64,000 bases of DNA from Cryptomeria japonica (Eukaryota > Streptophyta > Pinopsida > Cupressales > Cupressaceae), in NCBI RefSeq assembly GCF_030272615.1, contig NC_081413.1:555731136-555795135 (forward strand), written 5' to 3'. This document shows positions 34,351 to 44,633 of this stretch, piece after piece (within the stretch, counting starts at the first letter, position 1; every line of letters starts with the position of its first letter). A model generated the notes under the pieces. It was not told where the DNA came from. It searched no databases and was given only the letters and a program-made list of their open reading frames with translations. The position numbers were made by a program, and so were the translations under genes.

Positions 34351-34370
34351 TGGCACGTCTGGTGGGACCC
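34351..34370 (+). promoter_or_regulatory. Primer binding site, probably degenerate Lys tRNA type
   Basis: TGGCACGTCTGGTGGGACCC lies three bases after the LTR. It resembles the complement of plant tRNA-Lys 3' ends only partly (TGGC and GTGGG match). The position is right; the tRNA identity is a guess. Confidence 0.55.
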
Positions 34371-34429
34371 ACATCCTGAATTTAATGATTTTTTGAGTTT
34401 TTTGTGAAGTTTTTTTTCACAGGTTCACG

Positions 34430-34890
34430 CTTCAGCGCGAGCGCACGCATATCAGTATGACCATTTCTGAATCAGCGCAAGCACCTCAAGTTCCACGTAA
34501 CCACAGGAAAAATTAAAAAAAATTGGTGGCTATGTGTTTCAGCGCGACCACCACGAACATTCTTCTATCTCCTCTGCATTCTCCTTCTTCTATCTTTTTC
34601 TATCTCCTCATTTCTATTTCTTTGTTGTTTCTGCTTCAGCGCAACCGCTATGCGATTAATGCGAGCATTTTTAGTAAAAATTTGAATTTTGAATTTCGGG
34701 TGCTAACATTAGTTTTATCAGTGCGAGCGCTTGCGAATCAGTGCAAGCACCCGCGTATGAGTGCGAGCACCTGATAATCATCGCGACTATGTTTTTTCAT
34801 TTCCTGTTATCTACTCTGTTTAATTTAATAATCTGTCTGTTGGTGCGAGCGCCTATGCATTAGCGCGACTATCTACAAATCAGCGCGTCC
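34430..34890. repeat. Degenerate repeat of the word CAGCGCGAGCGC
   Basis: At least nine variants (CAGCGCAAGCACC, CAGTGCGAGCGC, GAGTGCGAGCACC and others) are scattered in AT-rich sequence at irregular spacing. It does not form a regular tandem array. Confidence 0.75.
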
Positions 34891-35619
34891 ACAGGAATTA
34901 ATCTTAATTTTGTTTTCCTCTAAACTCCACTAGATCCCCCGCAATTCCATTTTGCACATTTCCTTCCTTGGGGACCTTATCCCAAATTTCACTTTTTGAA
35001 GCCCAAAATCCCACATTCCTTTATTTTTAGGGTTTGTCATTACTCCTTCCACTTTTATCCAATCACCTCCAAATTTTCCCATATTGTCCATCTCCAACTT
35101 TTTCCTCTTTGTCCCTCTTGGACAAATTTTTCCATTCCTTCACCTCTCCTCCAAAATCCCCATTTTATGCTTGCCCATCCCTTGGAAAGTGGCAAAAAAT
35201 CTAGTCAAACCCCATTTACCCATCAAAGTTTCCTCCAAATCCATATTTGTCATTAGTAGAAAAGTTTTTGTTCTTGTTTTTCTACTCATTTCCAAAAATA
35301 AAAAATAAAAAATATTCTTGTCATTCTTTTGTCTTTTGCGGGACGCTTGTTGAAGACTTCATTTTCAAACTACTAATCAAGTCGTTTTGCAGGTTGCCTA
35401 AGAGACTTAACCAAACATTGTGTTTTTCTTAACCTAGGCACCTAGATCTTAATTAGGGGTAAAAGAAATCTTTCTTTTTGTGTTTGAGAAAAGTGTAGAG
35501 GTAGGAGGGTATGCTCTTGTTTGCATAGACAATAAAAAATCTCGACCCTCAAACCTTTCCTTGTTTGATTGCATGTTTACCCTTAGCGGGCCTGTCCTCC
35601 CAACTTTCTCTTTGAGAAG

Positions 35620-35890
35620 GTAAGAGGGGAATGACCCAAGTGAGTACACCTGGACCTAGGGTTCCCAACTCACTATAATAAATAGGCCATTGACTATGAA
35701 AGGGTCAATGGTTGGGGCTCTATGAGAGTTCACTCTCACATTGGGTTCTTAGTAGGATCCTAGAGATCTCAATCACGCTTGCATGACTACTAAGTTTTTG
35801 GTGCTTCGTTGGGCTATAGGCCTCAATTGCACTTGTGCAACTTTGAAAGGTAGCTCCTAATGGGAAGACTTACTAAACACCTTGTTCATA
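35620..35890 (+). repeat. Leader block shared with the element at 56120
   Basis: AACTCACTATAATAAATAGG, GGCTATAGGCCTCAAT and the order of the intervening words recur at 58375-58590. It shows that the two non-autonomous elements are related although their LTRs differ. Confidence 0.85.
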
Positions 35891-36449
35891 GTGGCCAAAA
35901 AACCTTCTAGTCATTGGTGCAGGAGATCGGACCTCTGAAGCTGCCCATATTTTTATGACCTTTAGTAGAGACACAAAGTTTGCCATGAGGAGTTTTCATG
36001 GGAATTGATGTTTGGCTGCCCCGAGAAGTGAGTGTCGTGGAGGGGAGCCAATGGGGTCAAGCATCTAAGTGTCCGCTCTAGGTAAGCGTAGCTGGGAAAC
36101 CAATTGGGATCCATCGACTATTGTCTTTTCTCTCCATAGGTTATGTTGTGAAGGAGCATGAGTGTCTTTTGAGTCTAACTTCTTTGGACCATTGTGTTTT
36201 CTTTACTTGACATCTTTGGCCAAGTCCATCCCCCACAATCAATCAATCCTCCCTCTTTCCAAATTCCATCTTGTCATCATCAAATCTTTAATCCATTTCT
36301 ATCTATCCAAGAAATTCTCTAACCCCCAATCCACTTTCATCTATTCAAGCAATCATCCTTCCTCAACTAATATTTGTTCTTCCTCTAATCCAATCAAATC
36401 CATCCATCTTCTTAGTCTGGTTATTCAATCCAAACAATCAACCAATCTA

Positions 36450-36800
36450 ATCTAATCCAAATCCAATCAAGTCCTAATCCAATTCCAATTCCAATTCCAA
36501 TCCAAATCAAATTCAATCCAATCAAATCAAGTCCTAATCCAAGGACTCGTCCAATTCCAATCCAAATAAAATCCAATCCAATCAAATCAAATCCAAATAA
36601 ATCCAACTTAATCCAATCCAATTCAATCCAAATCCAATCAAACCAAGTCCTAATCCAAGGACCAATCCAATTCAATCCAAATCCAATCAAATCAAGTCCT
36701 AATCTAAGGACCAATCCAATCAAACCAAGTCCTAATCCAAGGACCAATCCAATCTAATAAAATCCAATCCAAATATAATCAAATCTAATCCATCATCATT
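36450..36800. repeat. AATCC-rich simple repeat
   Basis: Irregular AATCCAATCCAAATCC runs mixed with the unit AAGTCCTAATCCAAGGACC, the latter four or more times. The minus-strand frame 36421-36747 (GLGLIGL..) is a by-product of the repeat. Confidence 0.88.
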
Positions 36801-36881
36801 CCAAGACAAGTCCTAATCCTCATCTTCATTTAACATCATCTTCATATTCATCCAATTCCAATCTAATCCTTCACTCTCAAC

Positions 36882-37691
36882 GTGACTACCCATAATTTCA
36901 AAGATTGGTATGAGAAAATGCTCATGGAAATTCACGAACCCACCTACCAAGTTAATCCAATAATTACCCACTCGCCTATCATACCTTCATCCATCCCATC
37001 TCAACACATTACACCCAATCCCAATCTATACCATATCTCCTATCCCTCCTCTACCTTTGACAAGGAAAATCCATCTTATCCCCCATCCATATCTCCATCT
37101 TATTCCCCATCTATATCTACTTATTATCCCTCATCCACATACTCCTCTAATCCAATATGCATACCTCCATCTCCCCCCCCATCTACATCCCAATCCCCAT
37201 CCTTGTATAATGCATTCATTACCTCTACTCCCCATCCAAATCCTTTACTCCATAGTCCTCCAATCATTAATCCTAATTCCCCAATCCATTATCCTAATCC
37301 TCCATGCAATTCCAATCCCAATCCTAATCCTCCATTCAATCCCAATCCTCCATCTAATCCTAATCCCCCATCCAATCCCAATTTTCCATCTAATCCCAAT
37401 CCTCCAAAATCCATATTGTCCACGTCCTCCAAATCCATCATCCTTAATCTTATCCAAGACATGCTAGCAAAGGAGACAAAACCCTCACCTCAAAGCAAAG
37501 TGGCCAAGTCTCCTCAAATCCTCCATCCACCCCAATCACCTCCACCTCAAAACAAATCCCAATCCCCCACACTTAATGATACTCCCATTTCCCCATCTAC
37601 TCACATCAAAGCTTCCATGCCTTCCTCCATCACACAATCCCCACAACTCCAAACATGCCAAAATATTGTTCCAAAGCATGCTATCATATAA
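36882..37691 (+). CDS. Low-complexity P/S/N-rich ORF, possible gag remnant
   Basis: 269 aa. The first 25 residues (THNFKDWYEKMLMEIHEP) look like ordinary protein and may be the head of a Gag-like protein. The rest is proline, serine, asparagine and isoleucine, with recurrent NPNPP and SYPPS units. No zinc knuckle or known motif. The plus strand is almost free of G here, so part of the open frame may be a composition effect. It is followed by the SILGPYVP-bearing frames. Confidence 0.5.
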   Translation: MTTHNFKDWYEKMLMEIHEPTYQVNPIITHSPIIPSSIPSQHITPNPNLYHISYPSSTFDKENPSYPPSISPSYSPSISTYYPSSTYSSNPICIPPSPPPSTSQSPSLYNAFITSTPHPNPLLHSPPIINPNSPIHYPNPPCNSNPNPNPPFNPNPPSNPNPPSNPNFPSNPNPPKSILSTSSKSIILNLIQDMLAKETKPSPQSKVAKSPQILHPPQSPPPQNKSQSPTLNDTPISPSTHIKASMPSSITQSPQLQTCQNIVPKHAII

Positions 37692-37995
37692 ATCTCTCCA
37701 TCTCATGATGCATCTCCCTCCACTCCATCTAATCATCCCATTCCCTCCACTTCCTCTCATGATCATATGATTCCTATATCATTGCATGATCCTCTTCCAT
37801 CTATGATCCAATCACTCCTCCCACTCCATCTCATGATACCCTCCCTAGTCAAGTTCAAAGTATCCCTTCATCTCCATGTCATGATCCCAATCCATCTAAA
37901 GATCTTAATCTTCCTTCCACATCTCTTCCCCCTCAAAATGAACTCGCATCTTGTTTCCAAAATAATAATAAGGGTCCTCAAGATAATGCTCAAAG

Positions 37996-38418
37996 ATGTT
38001 GGTACATCCTCTATTCCTCCTAAATCCAAATTTCCCTCATACAAATCAATATCCCTCATCTTCCGCATCCATTTTGGGACCCTATGTTCCAAAGTTAAAC
38101 CCTTCATTCCTTCCATCCATTTTGGGCCCCTATGTTCCGATGCTCAATCCTCCATCTCGTCCATCCATATTGGGTCCTTACATCCCTTCGTCCACCACTC
38201 CATCACCTCAAATAATCCCTAAGAAAGATCAACAAAGGAACACATCCTTGGATGCCTCCCAACACTCTCTTTCCACCATCTCATCCATAAAATCCATCAA
38301 TCCTTCATCCTCATGCACCCATCCCATTACTATTGGAAGCAATTTGGATGCCCAATCTAAAAAGAATAAAGCTCAAAATCCACAAAAATCAAAGGATCAA
38401 CATGTCCCCTCAAAATGA
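37996..38418 (+). CDS. ORF fragment with repeated SILGPYVP peptide, part 1
   Basis: 140 aa. The peptide SILGPYVP (or SILGPYIP) occurs three times at about 17-residue spacing, followed by a K/Q-rich basic tail (KKDQQRNT, SKKNKAQNPQKSKDQ). The homologous frame in the element at 56120 keeps SILGPY, DQQR and the basic region (61150-61330). It is not a family I know. The stop at 38416-38418 is probably secondary, as the homology continues in the next frame. Confidence 0.55.
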   Translation: MLVHPLFLLNPNFPHTNQYPSSSASILGPYVPKLNPSFLPSILGPYVPMLNPPSRPSILGPYIPSSTTPSPQIIPKKDQQRNTSLDASQHSLSTISSIKSINPSSSCTHPITIGSNLDAQSKKNKAQNPQKSKDQHVPSK

Positions 38419-38544
38419 CATGCTCAAAAGAAAAATGTGATCCAAAAGACAGAAAAATCAAAAAGGCCACAAAGGCCCCAAAAGAAAAAATCAAAAACTA
38501 TGTGGATTCCCAAAGAAGCAATGCATCCAAAAGTAAAATAAAAA

Positions 38545-38847
38545 TTGGCATCCAAACTTGCTAATCCAAAAGCTCCATCCATTCATAAGTTCTCCCATCC
38601 TCCATCTAACACTCATTCATCTTCAAAATCCATTTTGGGTCCTTATGTCCCAAAATCCACCATCCCAACCCCATCATTCCCTTCCTCTATTTTGGGTTCT
38701 CATTTCCCAAAATCCACATCTAATTCAAAACACTCTCCCCCACTACTCCACCACCCTCCAAGGTGTGTGCCAATGTTGATCTTCCATAAGTTCTTCAAAA
38801 CCCCATCCATTATCCACCATCCATTTTTTACAATCCCATTCCGTTAG
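38545..38847 (+). CDS. ORF fragment with SILGPYVP peptide, part 2
   Basis: 100 aa, starting KLANPKAPSIHKF. It contains SILGPYVPKS and SILGSHFPKS and ends with HHPPRCVPMLIFHKFF. The last motif is matched by HHPSRCVPMVIPQMF in the 56120 element. Just upstream, out of the ORF, KSKTMWIPKEAM (38495-38525) matches KSKTMWIPKRLL of that element. The order of motifs is the same in both, so this is one protein family broken by stops. Confidence 0.55.
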   Translation: MASKLANPKAPSIHKFSHPPSNTHSSSKSILGPYVPKSTIPTPSFPSSILGSHFPKSTSNSKHSPPLLHHPPRCVPMLIFHKFFKTPSIIHHPFFTIPFR

Positions 38848-40878
38848 TCCAATCCTTTCCAAAATCCTTATCTTTCATCCCCTATCCATTTCATCTCCCC
38901 AATTATTGTTACCAACATCTATGAGCATACCTCCACTTCAAAGCAATACTAAGGGATACCATCTATGGAACTAGATGCTTGATTCCTCCCTTCCTCTTTT
39001 ACACATCCACTATCTTCCATATCCACTCATCCTTATCCTTCTCCATCCAAACTATTCCAAAAAATTCCAAAAAATTCAAAAAAATCAAAAAATCAAGAAA
39101 AATTAAAAAATTAAAAAAAAGTAATTTTTTTTTTTCATCCAATGGTGAAAACCACTTCTTGTGGCACCTTGGGTAAGTATCATGATGAAAACTTGGAAAA
39201 CAAGCGTCATGTGTAATCCCCTCATCCCTTTGCACTCTACACTTGGGGGCAAGCTTCATCCTATCCATATCCTCCATCCCATATCCCTCATTCTATAAAA
39301 ATGAATCCTCCATTCCCATCTTTCGTCTTGATCATATAAGAGGAAAAACAATGTACATGCATGCATGCTTTGGAGCATTCAAGCCTTAATCCTATACGAT
39401 CCATATCCATTACACATTATCCTGCCACTTCATACATATTTATCCACCATCCTTGCATCCTTAATTCCACTACCTCTAGTGTGGGGCATTGCACTCCTTT
39501 GTAGCATAGTCCTTGGATCTCCACCACCCTACCTACCCTCCATCCTTTATTCCTCCATATCTTATCCATATCCATCCACTCCATCCACCTATCTCCTATC
39601 CAAACAATAACTCCCTCCTTTCATCCATCCATCCTTTTACCAATCCTTGGTTCTCCCTTGTCATTGGTTCCATTCAATCAAATCATATCTACCAATCCAC
39701 CCCATCCAATCCAATTTCCAATCCAATTTCTAATCCAATCCTATCTTATCCAATCATATTCTCCATCTCTTCCAATTTAAACAATAATCCCATCCCCAAT
39801 CCAATCCTATCTTATCCAATCATATTCTACATCTCTTCCAATTTAATCAATAATCCCATCCCCGATCCAATCCTATTCAATCATCCATCCCCCTTTTTCA
39901 GCATATCTACTCATTTATCCTTCTTCCAATCCTATCTAACCCATCAAACTGAACTTTCCCCATCTACCTGAGCTTGCATTGACTTGTCCCTAATCTAAGC
40001 AACCATCCATACTTTGCTCATCAAATCCAAGTGACAATCCTCTCATCTGCAGATCTTGCACATCCAACTTGTCTTTTGTCATCCATTAATCAATCCATCA
40101 CCCTTCCCATCAGGATGCATCCTTCCCTAGTCCGGCAGCTTATCCAAATCCATATCCTACTCTTGGCAAGAGATATCAGTTGGTCATGTACATGTTGTTT
40201 TCACGTTTGAGCTTTTCTCTTTGTTTTCATCTTGTGTCCCAGGATTATACTTGTTCAGGACTGCCTTGATCATCCTATATCTTGGTATGTCTTGGCTCAT
40301 ATATAATGGGGCATACTTTTCATGGCATGGTGTGTTTGAAGGTTTTCCTTGTATGAACTGACAACACTACATTAGTGTTTATCAACACTTGCATGATTGT
40401 GCGCAAGGCATTCCTATTCAACTGAGCGTTAGTCCATGCCTCGGATCTTCATATCATCCTGGTTCTTATAATTAGTGGTGTAGACTATCCATGGCAATAT
40501 CAAATCTAGGTTTGCTCTCTATACTTTCTCAACAAGAAAATCCAATCCATTTATCATATCTTTGTCTCATTTCATTCACAACACTCCAACCCATCCTAGT
40601 TCCCTCTTTCATTATCTTCATCCTTTCAACACTTATTCTTCTAATTCCTTTCGAGAGCACACCCATGTTCTTCGAACCCACATGTCCTCTCGAGGGGGCA
40701 TACCACTGCTTCCTCATCATCCTTCCTCCTTATCATTCTTCCTCATCCCATGATTGGGGCATCATGCTACTAGTCCTTATCCTTGTTTGACTAGGGCATC
40801 ATGTTGCTAGTCCTTATCCTTTTCCTCCACTATGTTTTATTTCTTCTTTGATATAACATCATTTCACGGTGCTATATC
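38848..40878 (+). other. 3' internal region of the non-autonomous element
   Basis: C/T-rich and G-poor to about 40130, with AATCCTATCC-like simple sequence at 39640-39890, then normal composition. Several short frames (39365-39610, 39513-39971, 40491-40790) are low-complexity; I recognise none. Confidence 0.65.
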
Positions 40879-40892
40879 AAAGAGGGGCAAAA
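40879..40892 (+). promoter_or_regulatory. Polypurine tract of the non-autonomous element
   Basis: AAAGAGGGGCAAAA directly before TGTAGACACC. It is the same 14-mer as in the Tat element (31694-31707). Confidence 0.9.
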
Positions 40893-41842
40893 TGTAGACA
40901 CCTAAAATTAATATTTAATTAATTTAAGCCTATCAACATAATTAATTAACTTTAATTGTGTTATCCTTATTCCTCTCAGAATCAATTAAACCTAATTTAA
41001 TTAATCCTATCACTATAATCTAATAATTAATTTATCAAATAAATTAATTATTCCCCTATTCCTCTAAAGTCCCCTCCAATAATTATTTCCTCTAAACCCA
41101 CTCAGTTAATTAATTTTAATTAATTAACCTAGTCATGTGATTCCTACAAATCACTTTTCCTAATCCCACTCAACCTAATTAATCCTTCTAGAATCTCTCA
41201 TAATCATGCTTATCATTATTCTCCAATTTTTAATTCCCACTCATGTCACATCAACATTGAGCCTCTCAAAGAAATTCAAATTTCTTTGAATCCCTCAATG
41301 CATCCTTATTCTGAAATTTTTAATTCCTCAAGTTTGAAATCCAAATTTGTCCCCCCTTTTTCCAAAGGAATTGTATATTCCTATTTATTTTCCCAAGGCA
41401 CCCTTGATCCATGCCTTCTATCTAAAATCAATCTCAACCATTCATAATCAATTCAATCTTGGCCCTACATTGGTCTCCTCCAATCTATAAATTGGATCTT
41501 ATTATCCTCACAAAAAGATCCATCTCTCATGCATCCTCATGCTGCCATTTCTTCTAATCCTCTCAAATCTAATCCAAATCCTCCTATCCATCATTCAAAT
41601 CCAGTTTAAATGTCAATCAATCTACCTTGTTGAGCACAAAGGAGAGCTTTGCACATCCAAAATCAAGCAAGGAGAACATCAAGTGGAGCATCATCAAGGG
41701 GCGCCTTCACTTCATCAAGCTCAATCCAAAGGAGAAGGTAAAATAGCAAGGTGAAATGGTCTCTTTATGGTATTTTAATATTTTCATGTGTATTTCATTA
41801 TGTTTTGATCATTTGACCTTCTAATCTATTTTCCCTTCTTCA
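40893..41842 (+). repeat. 3' LTR of the non-autonomous element
   Basis: 950 bp, collinear with the 5' LTR without net gaps. TATA box at 41486-41493. It ends CTTCTTCA. Confidence 0.96.
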
Positions 41843-41847
41843 GTGGT
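41843..41847. repeat. Target-site duplication, right (GTGGT)
   Basis: Matches 33393-33397. Confidence 0.95.
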
Positions 41848-42165
41848 TTATCCTCTTTACTAGACATGCCTCGTTATATCATTAACTGGGGTTTGTTGAC
41901 ATCTTTAGAAGAGAGGTGGCATAGTGACACGAACACCTTCCACTTGGCTATAGGCAAGATGACAGTCACACCATAGGACTGCTATCGGATTTTACGGATT
42001 CCTATGATTGGGGCCTTTTTGCCATATGAGTAGACTAAGGAGGGTGGGACAAAGGTTCTCCATCACATCTTCCACGATGATTAGATTAGTGGATATGAGA
42101 TCCCTTGGCAGGTGTTCATGGATTTTGATTATGCTCCACTACCCTCGATACTAGCAGGGTTCATG
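41848..42165 (+). pseudogene. Plant mobile domain (aminotransferase-like) frame, antisense to the Tat element
   Basis: The plus strand codes for MPRYIINWGLLTSLEERW, SDTNTFHLAIGKMTVTP, CYRILRIPMIGAFLPYE and YEIPWQVFMDFDYAPLPS. This is the pattern of the plant mobile domain (PMD, PF10536-like): an ERW..ET.TFHL..GEM..T core followed by LP and a PLPS region. Three TAG stops interrupt it (near 42000, 42034 and 42085). After 42165 a 68-bp duplication of ATCCCTTGGCAGGTGTTC ends the similarity. The piece before the nested insertion is 33368-33397. PMD proteins are known as domesticated genes (MAIN/MAIL1) and as antisense cargo of some Ty3/gypsy elements and MULEs. Here it lies between integrase and 3' LTR on the opposite strand, which fits the antisense cargo case. 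Confidence 0.75.
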
Positions 42166-43448
42166 AGATCCCTTGGCAGGTGTTCATGGATTTTTATGTA
42201 TTTTGACAGACATGATATCCCTTGTACATTTCGACCATTTTTGAGATATATATATATATATATATATAGCACTGTGTTCTCTGATCCACATGTGATGTGT
42301 TATGGATGATGATTTATGCTATGCAATGATATGATGTTTTTATGATGATGATGTAATGCTTAGATACTAATGCTCTCGATTTTGATTATGATCTATGAGA
42401 ATATGAGAATATGATGAATGAGAATATGATGATGCATTGTATTGATTACTATGATTTGTGAGATATCTTGAAAATGAGATGTATGATAATGATATGATGT
42501 GAGATGTATCTTGAAAATGAGATGTATGATAATGATATGCAACTAAATGATCACCTTCATTTTTTCATTGTCATTCCTGTTTAGTCACTTGTTTATGCTT
42601 TGTTTGGGTTTGTCATCATTGAGCTTTTGATATATTGAAATTTAATGCAAGCATAATGGTATAATTGAACCATAATGACCCGAGTAACACTTACATGGAT
42701 TTTGATATTGCAAGATGACACAAGCGTCGAGGTATGAATTATTGCCTCACAGACAGAAAACCAAAAAAATATCAGATTCCCCCATTGCTTCCTTTAGCTT
42801 TATGCATCATCAAGAAACTTCGAAGATCTAATGATTCAAAAATTTAAGATACAAAATAGTCAAAACTTCATGCTAGATGTAAACAAATTATAATTCATAA
42901 AATCATCCATCATGTGTGTGTTAAAGTTGTATTTGCATAATAGTCTTCTTTTCTAGCCTGATGAGCAGTTGTTGATAGGGTTTTCTTAGCATGTTGCGAT
43001 ACTTGTTGTTTGTTGTCGGAATGGTTAAAGTGAGAGGAATGCTGCCCCTAGCTACAAATATCTATCGATGTGGATACATACGGTGAGCACCAAGCCATGG
43101 TGGGATATGATTATCTGATCTTTAGAGAATCAAGGATAGTGACTACTCTACGTATGTCCAGGATATTGTTGTGTAAAATATGTTGGGTGATGGCCATTTG
43201 TTGAGATTTGTATGGATAAAAAGGATATGAGTACTAATAGATAGAGGATCCGTTCTCTCACAAATAGCGCCCGTAGCCAAGTTTTCACTACTTGTTTTTA
43301 TTGCACTTTTTGTTTTTGATTTTTGTTTGTATTTTTCTGATTTTATTTTTTTTGTTTGCTTTTTCTGTGCATCGGATGACTCAAGTGTAGAATTTTTTCA
43401 GATGGATGTTGTTGGTTGGTTCATCGAGCACGTCTCCTTCTAAGGTTG
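42166..43448. other. Region between the antisense mobile-domain frame and Tat integrase
   Basis: A short (AT)n run at 42246-42268, then ATGATGATATG-rich simple sequence to 42560. I see no further coding exons with confidence. It is part of the Tat element's 3' internal region. Confidence 0.6.
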
Positions 43449-44633
43449 TTAACTGATAGGCACCTGATCTGTAGGTTGATATGATGACGTAGGGACCCGA
43501 CCAACTAGGTTCAAACTTCCCCTTCTTTTCTCAATCCTATTGATTTCTGGGATTTTCTTTGAGTACAAGATCAACGACTTAAAAAACCCTAGGGACAAGT
43601 CTATGGTTGTATCTTCTGCACATTTGCTGTTGGTATACTTTGATATGATCATAGGCATGTTGTCATTTTCATCCAAAAGCTCTAGTTCATGCAATTTGTT
43701 TACCCAATATTCCTCATTTGGTATGAGGCCTTTCAAAGATACTCTAAGAGATGGAATTTCTATCTCAAGAGGTAGAATTTCTTCTGATCCATACACCAAT
43801 GAATACGGTGTAGCCCCTGTAGGTTTCTGAATGCTAGTCCTGTATGCCTAGAGTGCTAGATTGAGCTATGCATGCCAATCCTTACCTGCATGATTTACTG
43901 TTTTCTTGAGGATTTTCAAGATTGTTTTATTTGATGCCTCTTCTTGACCATTCCATTGTGGGTAGTAAGGTGTAGAGAATCGATGTTGGATTTTGAATTG
44001 TTCACATAGCTCTCGCATATCTTGATTTTTTAAGGGACGCCCATTGTCTATGATAATGGAACTTGGAATGTCATATCTGCAAATGAGATAATTGAGAATA
44101 AATAAGGTAATCTATTTTCGAGTTACTGTGGTCATTAGGACTGCTTCAATCCATTTTGTGAAATACCCTATTGCAGTGATAATGAACTTGTGTCCATTTG
44201 AATAGGAAGGATGGATTTTCCCTACAAAATCAAGTCCCCATAGATAGAAAGGCCAAGATGTTGTAAATGGTTGCAGCTCTTGTGTTGGTGCATGGATAAG
44301 ATTGCCATGAATTTGGCACTTAGGACATTTCTTTGCAAATTGATAAGAGTCTTTCTCCATTGTCGGCCAGTAATATCTCATTCTCAAAAGTTTTTTGGTG
44401 AGAGTAGGACCACTTGAATGCATGCCATAGATACCATCGTGAATCTCATGTAAAGCAGAGTTAGATTCATTACAATCAAGGCAATGAAGAAGAGTACCAT
44501 CTAGACCTTGATAGTAAAGTGTGTCAACAATTAAGGTATAATGAGTGACTTGCCAGATAAAGTTGCATTTTTTGGTTGCGAGATAGGTCGAGTGGTAGGG
44601 TATTGGTTTTAAGGTATTCATAGATTGTCCCAT
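43449..44633 (-). pseudogene. Tat integrase
   Basis: The minus-strand frame 44633-44112 holds the zinc-binding region (HDGIYGMHSSGPTLTKKLLR, KKCPKCQIHG) and the start of the core (WGLDFVGKIHPS, first Asp). Between 44111 and 43800, in broken frames, the second Asp (IIIDNGRP) and the Glu (GQEEASN) are readable. The frame 43799-43449 gives the C-terminal part (VYGSEEILPLEIEIPSLRV). At least three stops. It lies downstream of RNase H as in all Ty3/gypsy elements. No chromodomain follows. Confidence 0.85.

Larger units (their letters stand above)
34371..36881 (+). other. Leader of the non-autonomous element
   Basis: No convincing gene. It holds a word-like repeat (34430-34890), a block from 35620 to 35890 that is also found in the element at 56120 (58340-58590), and an AATCC-rich stretch (36450-36800). 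Confidence 0.7.
33398..41842 (+). mobile_element. Non-autonomous LTR retrotransposon with 950-bp LTRs and no pol
   Basis: Two LTRs of equal length (33398-34347 and 40893-41842) and a GTGGT duplication delimit the element. The 6.5-kb interior holds a primer site, a long leader, a proline/serine-rich ORF region and a polypurine tract. No protease, RT or integrase motif is seen in any frame. The purine tract is identical to that of the Tat element into which it inserted, and the LTR starts TGTAGA in both, so Tat-type enzymes probably mobilised it. At least seven mismatches in the first 290 bp of the LTRs mean it is older than the chromovirus insertion. Confidence 0.94.

Noticed and set aside
36421..36747. 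Minus-strand frame rich in Leu, Gly, Ile and Asp
   Set aside because: By-product of the AATCC simple repeat.
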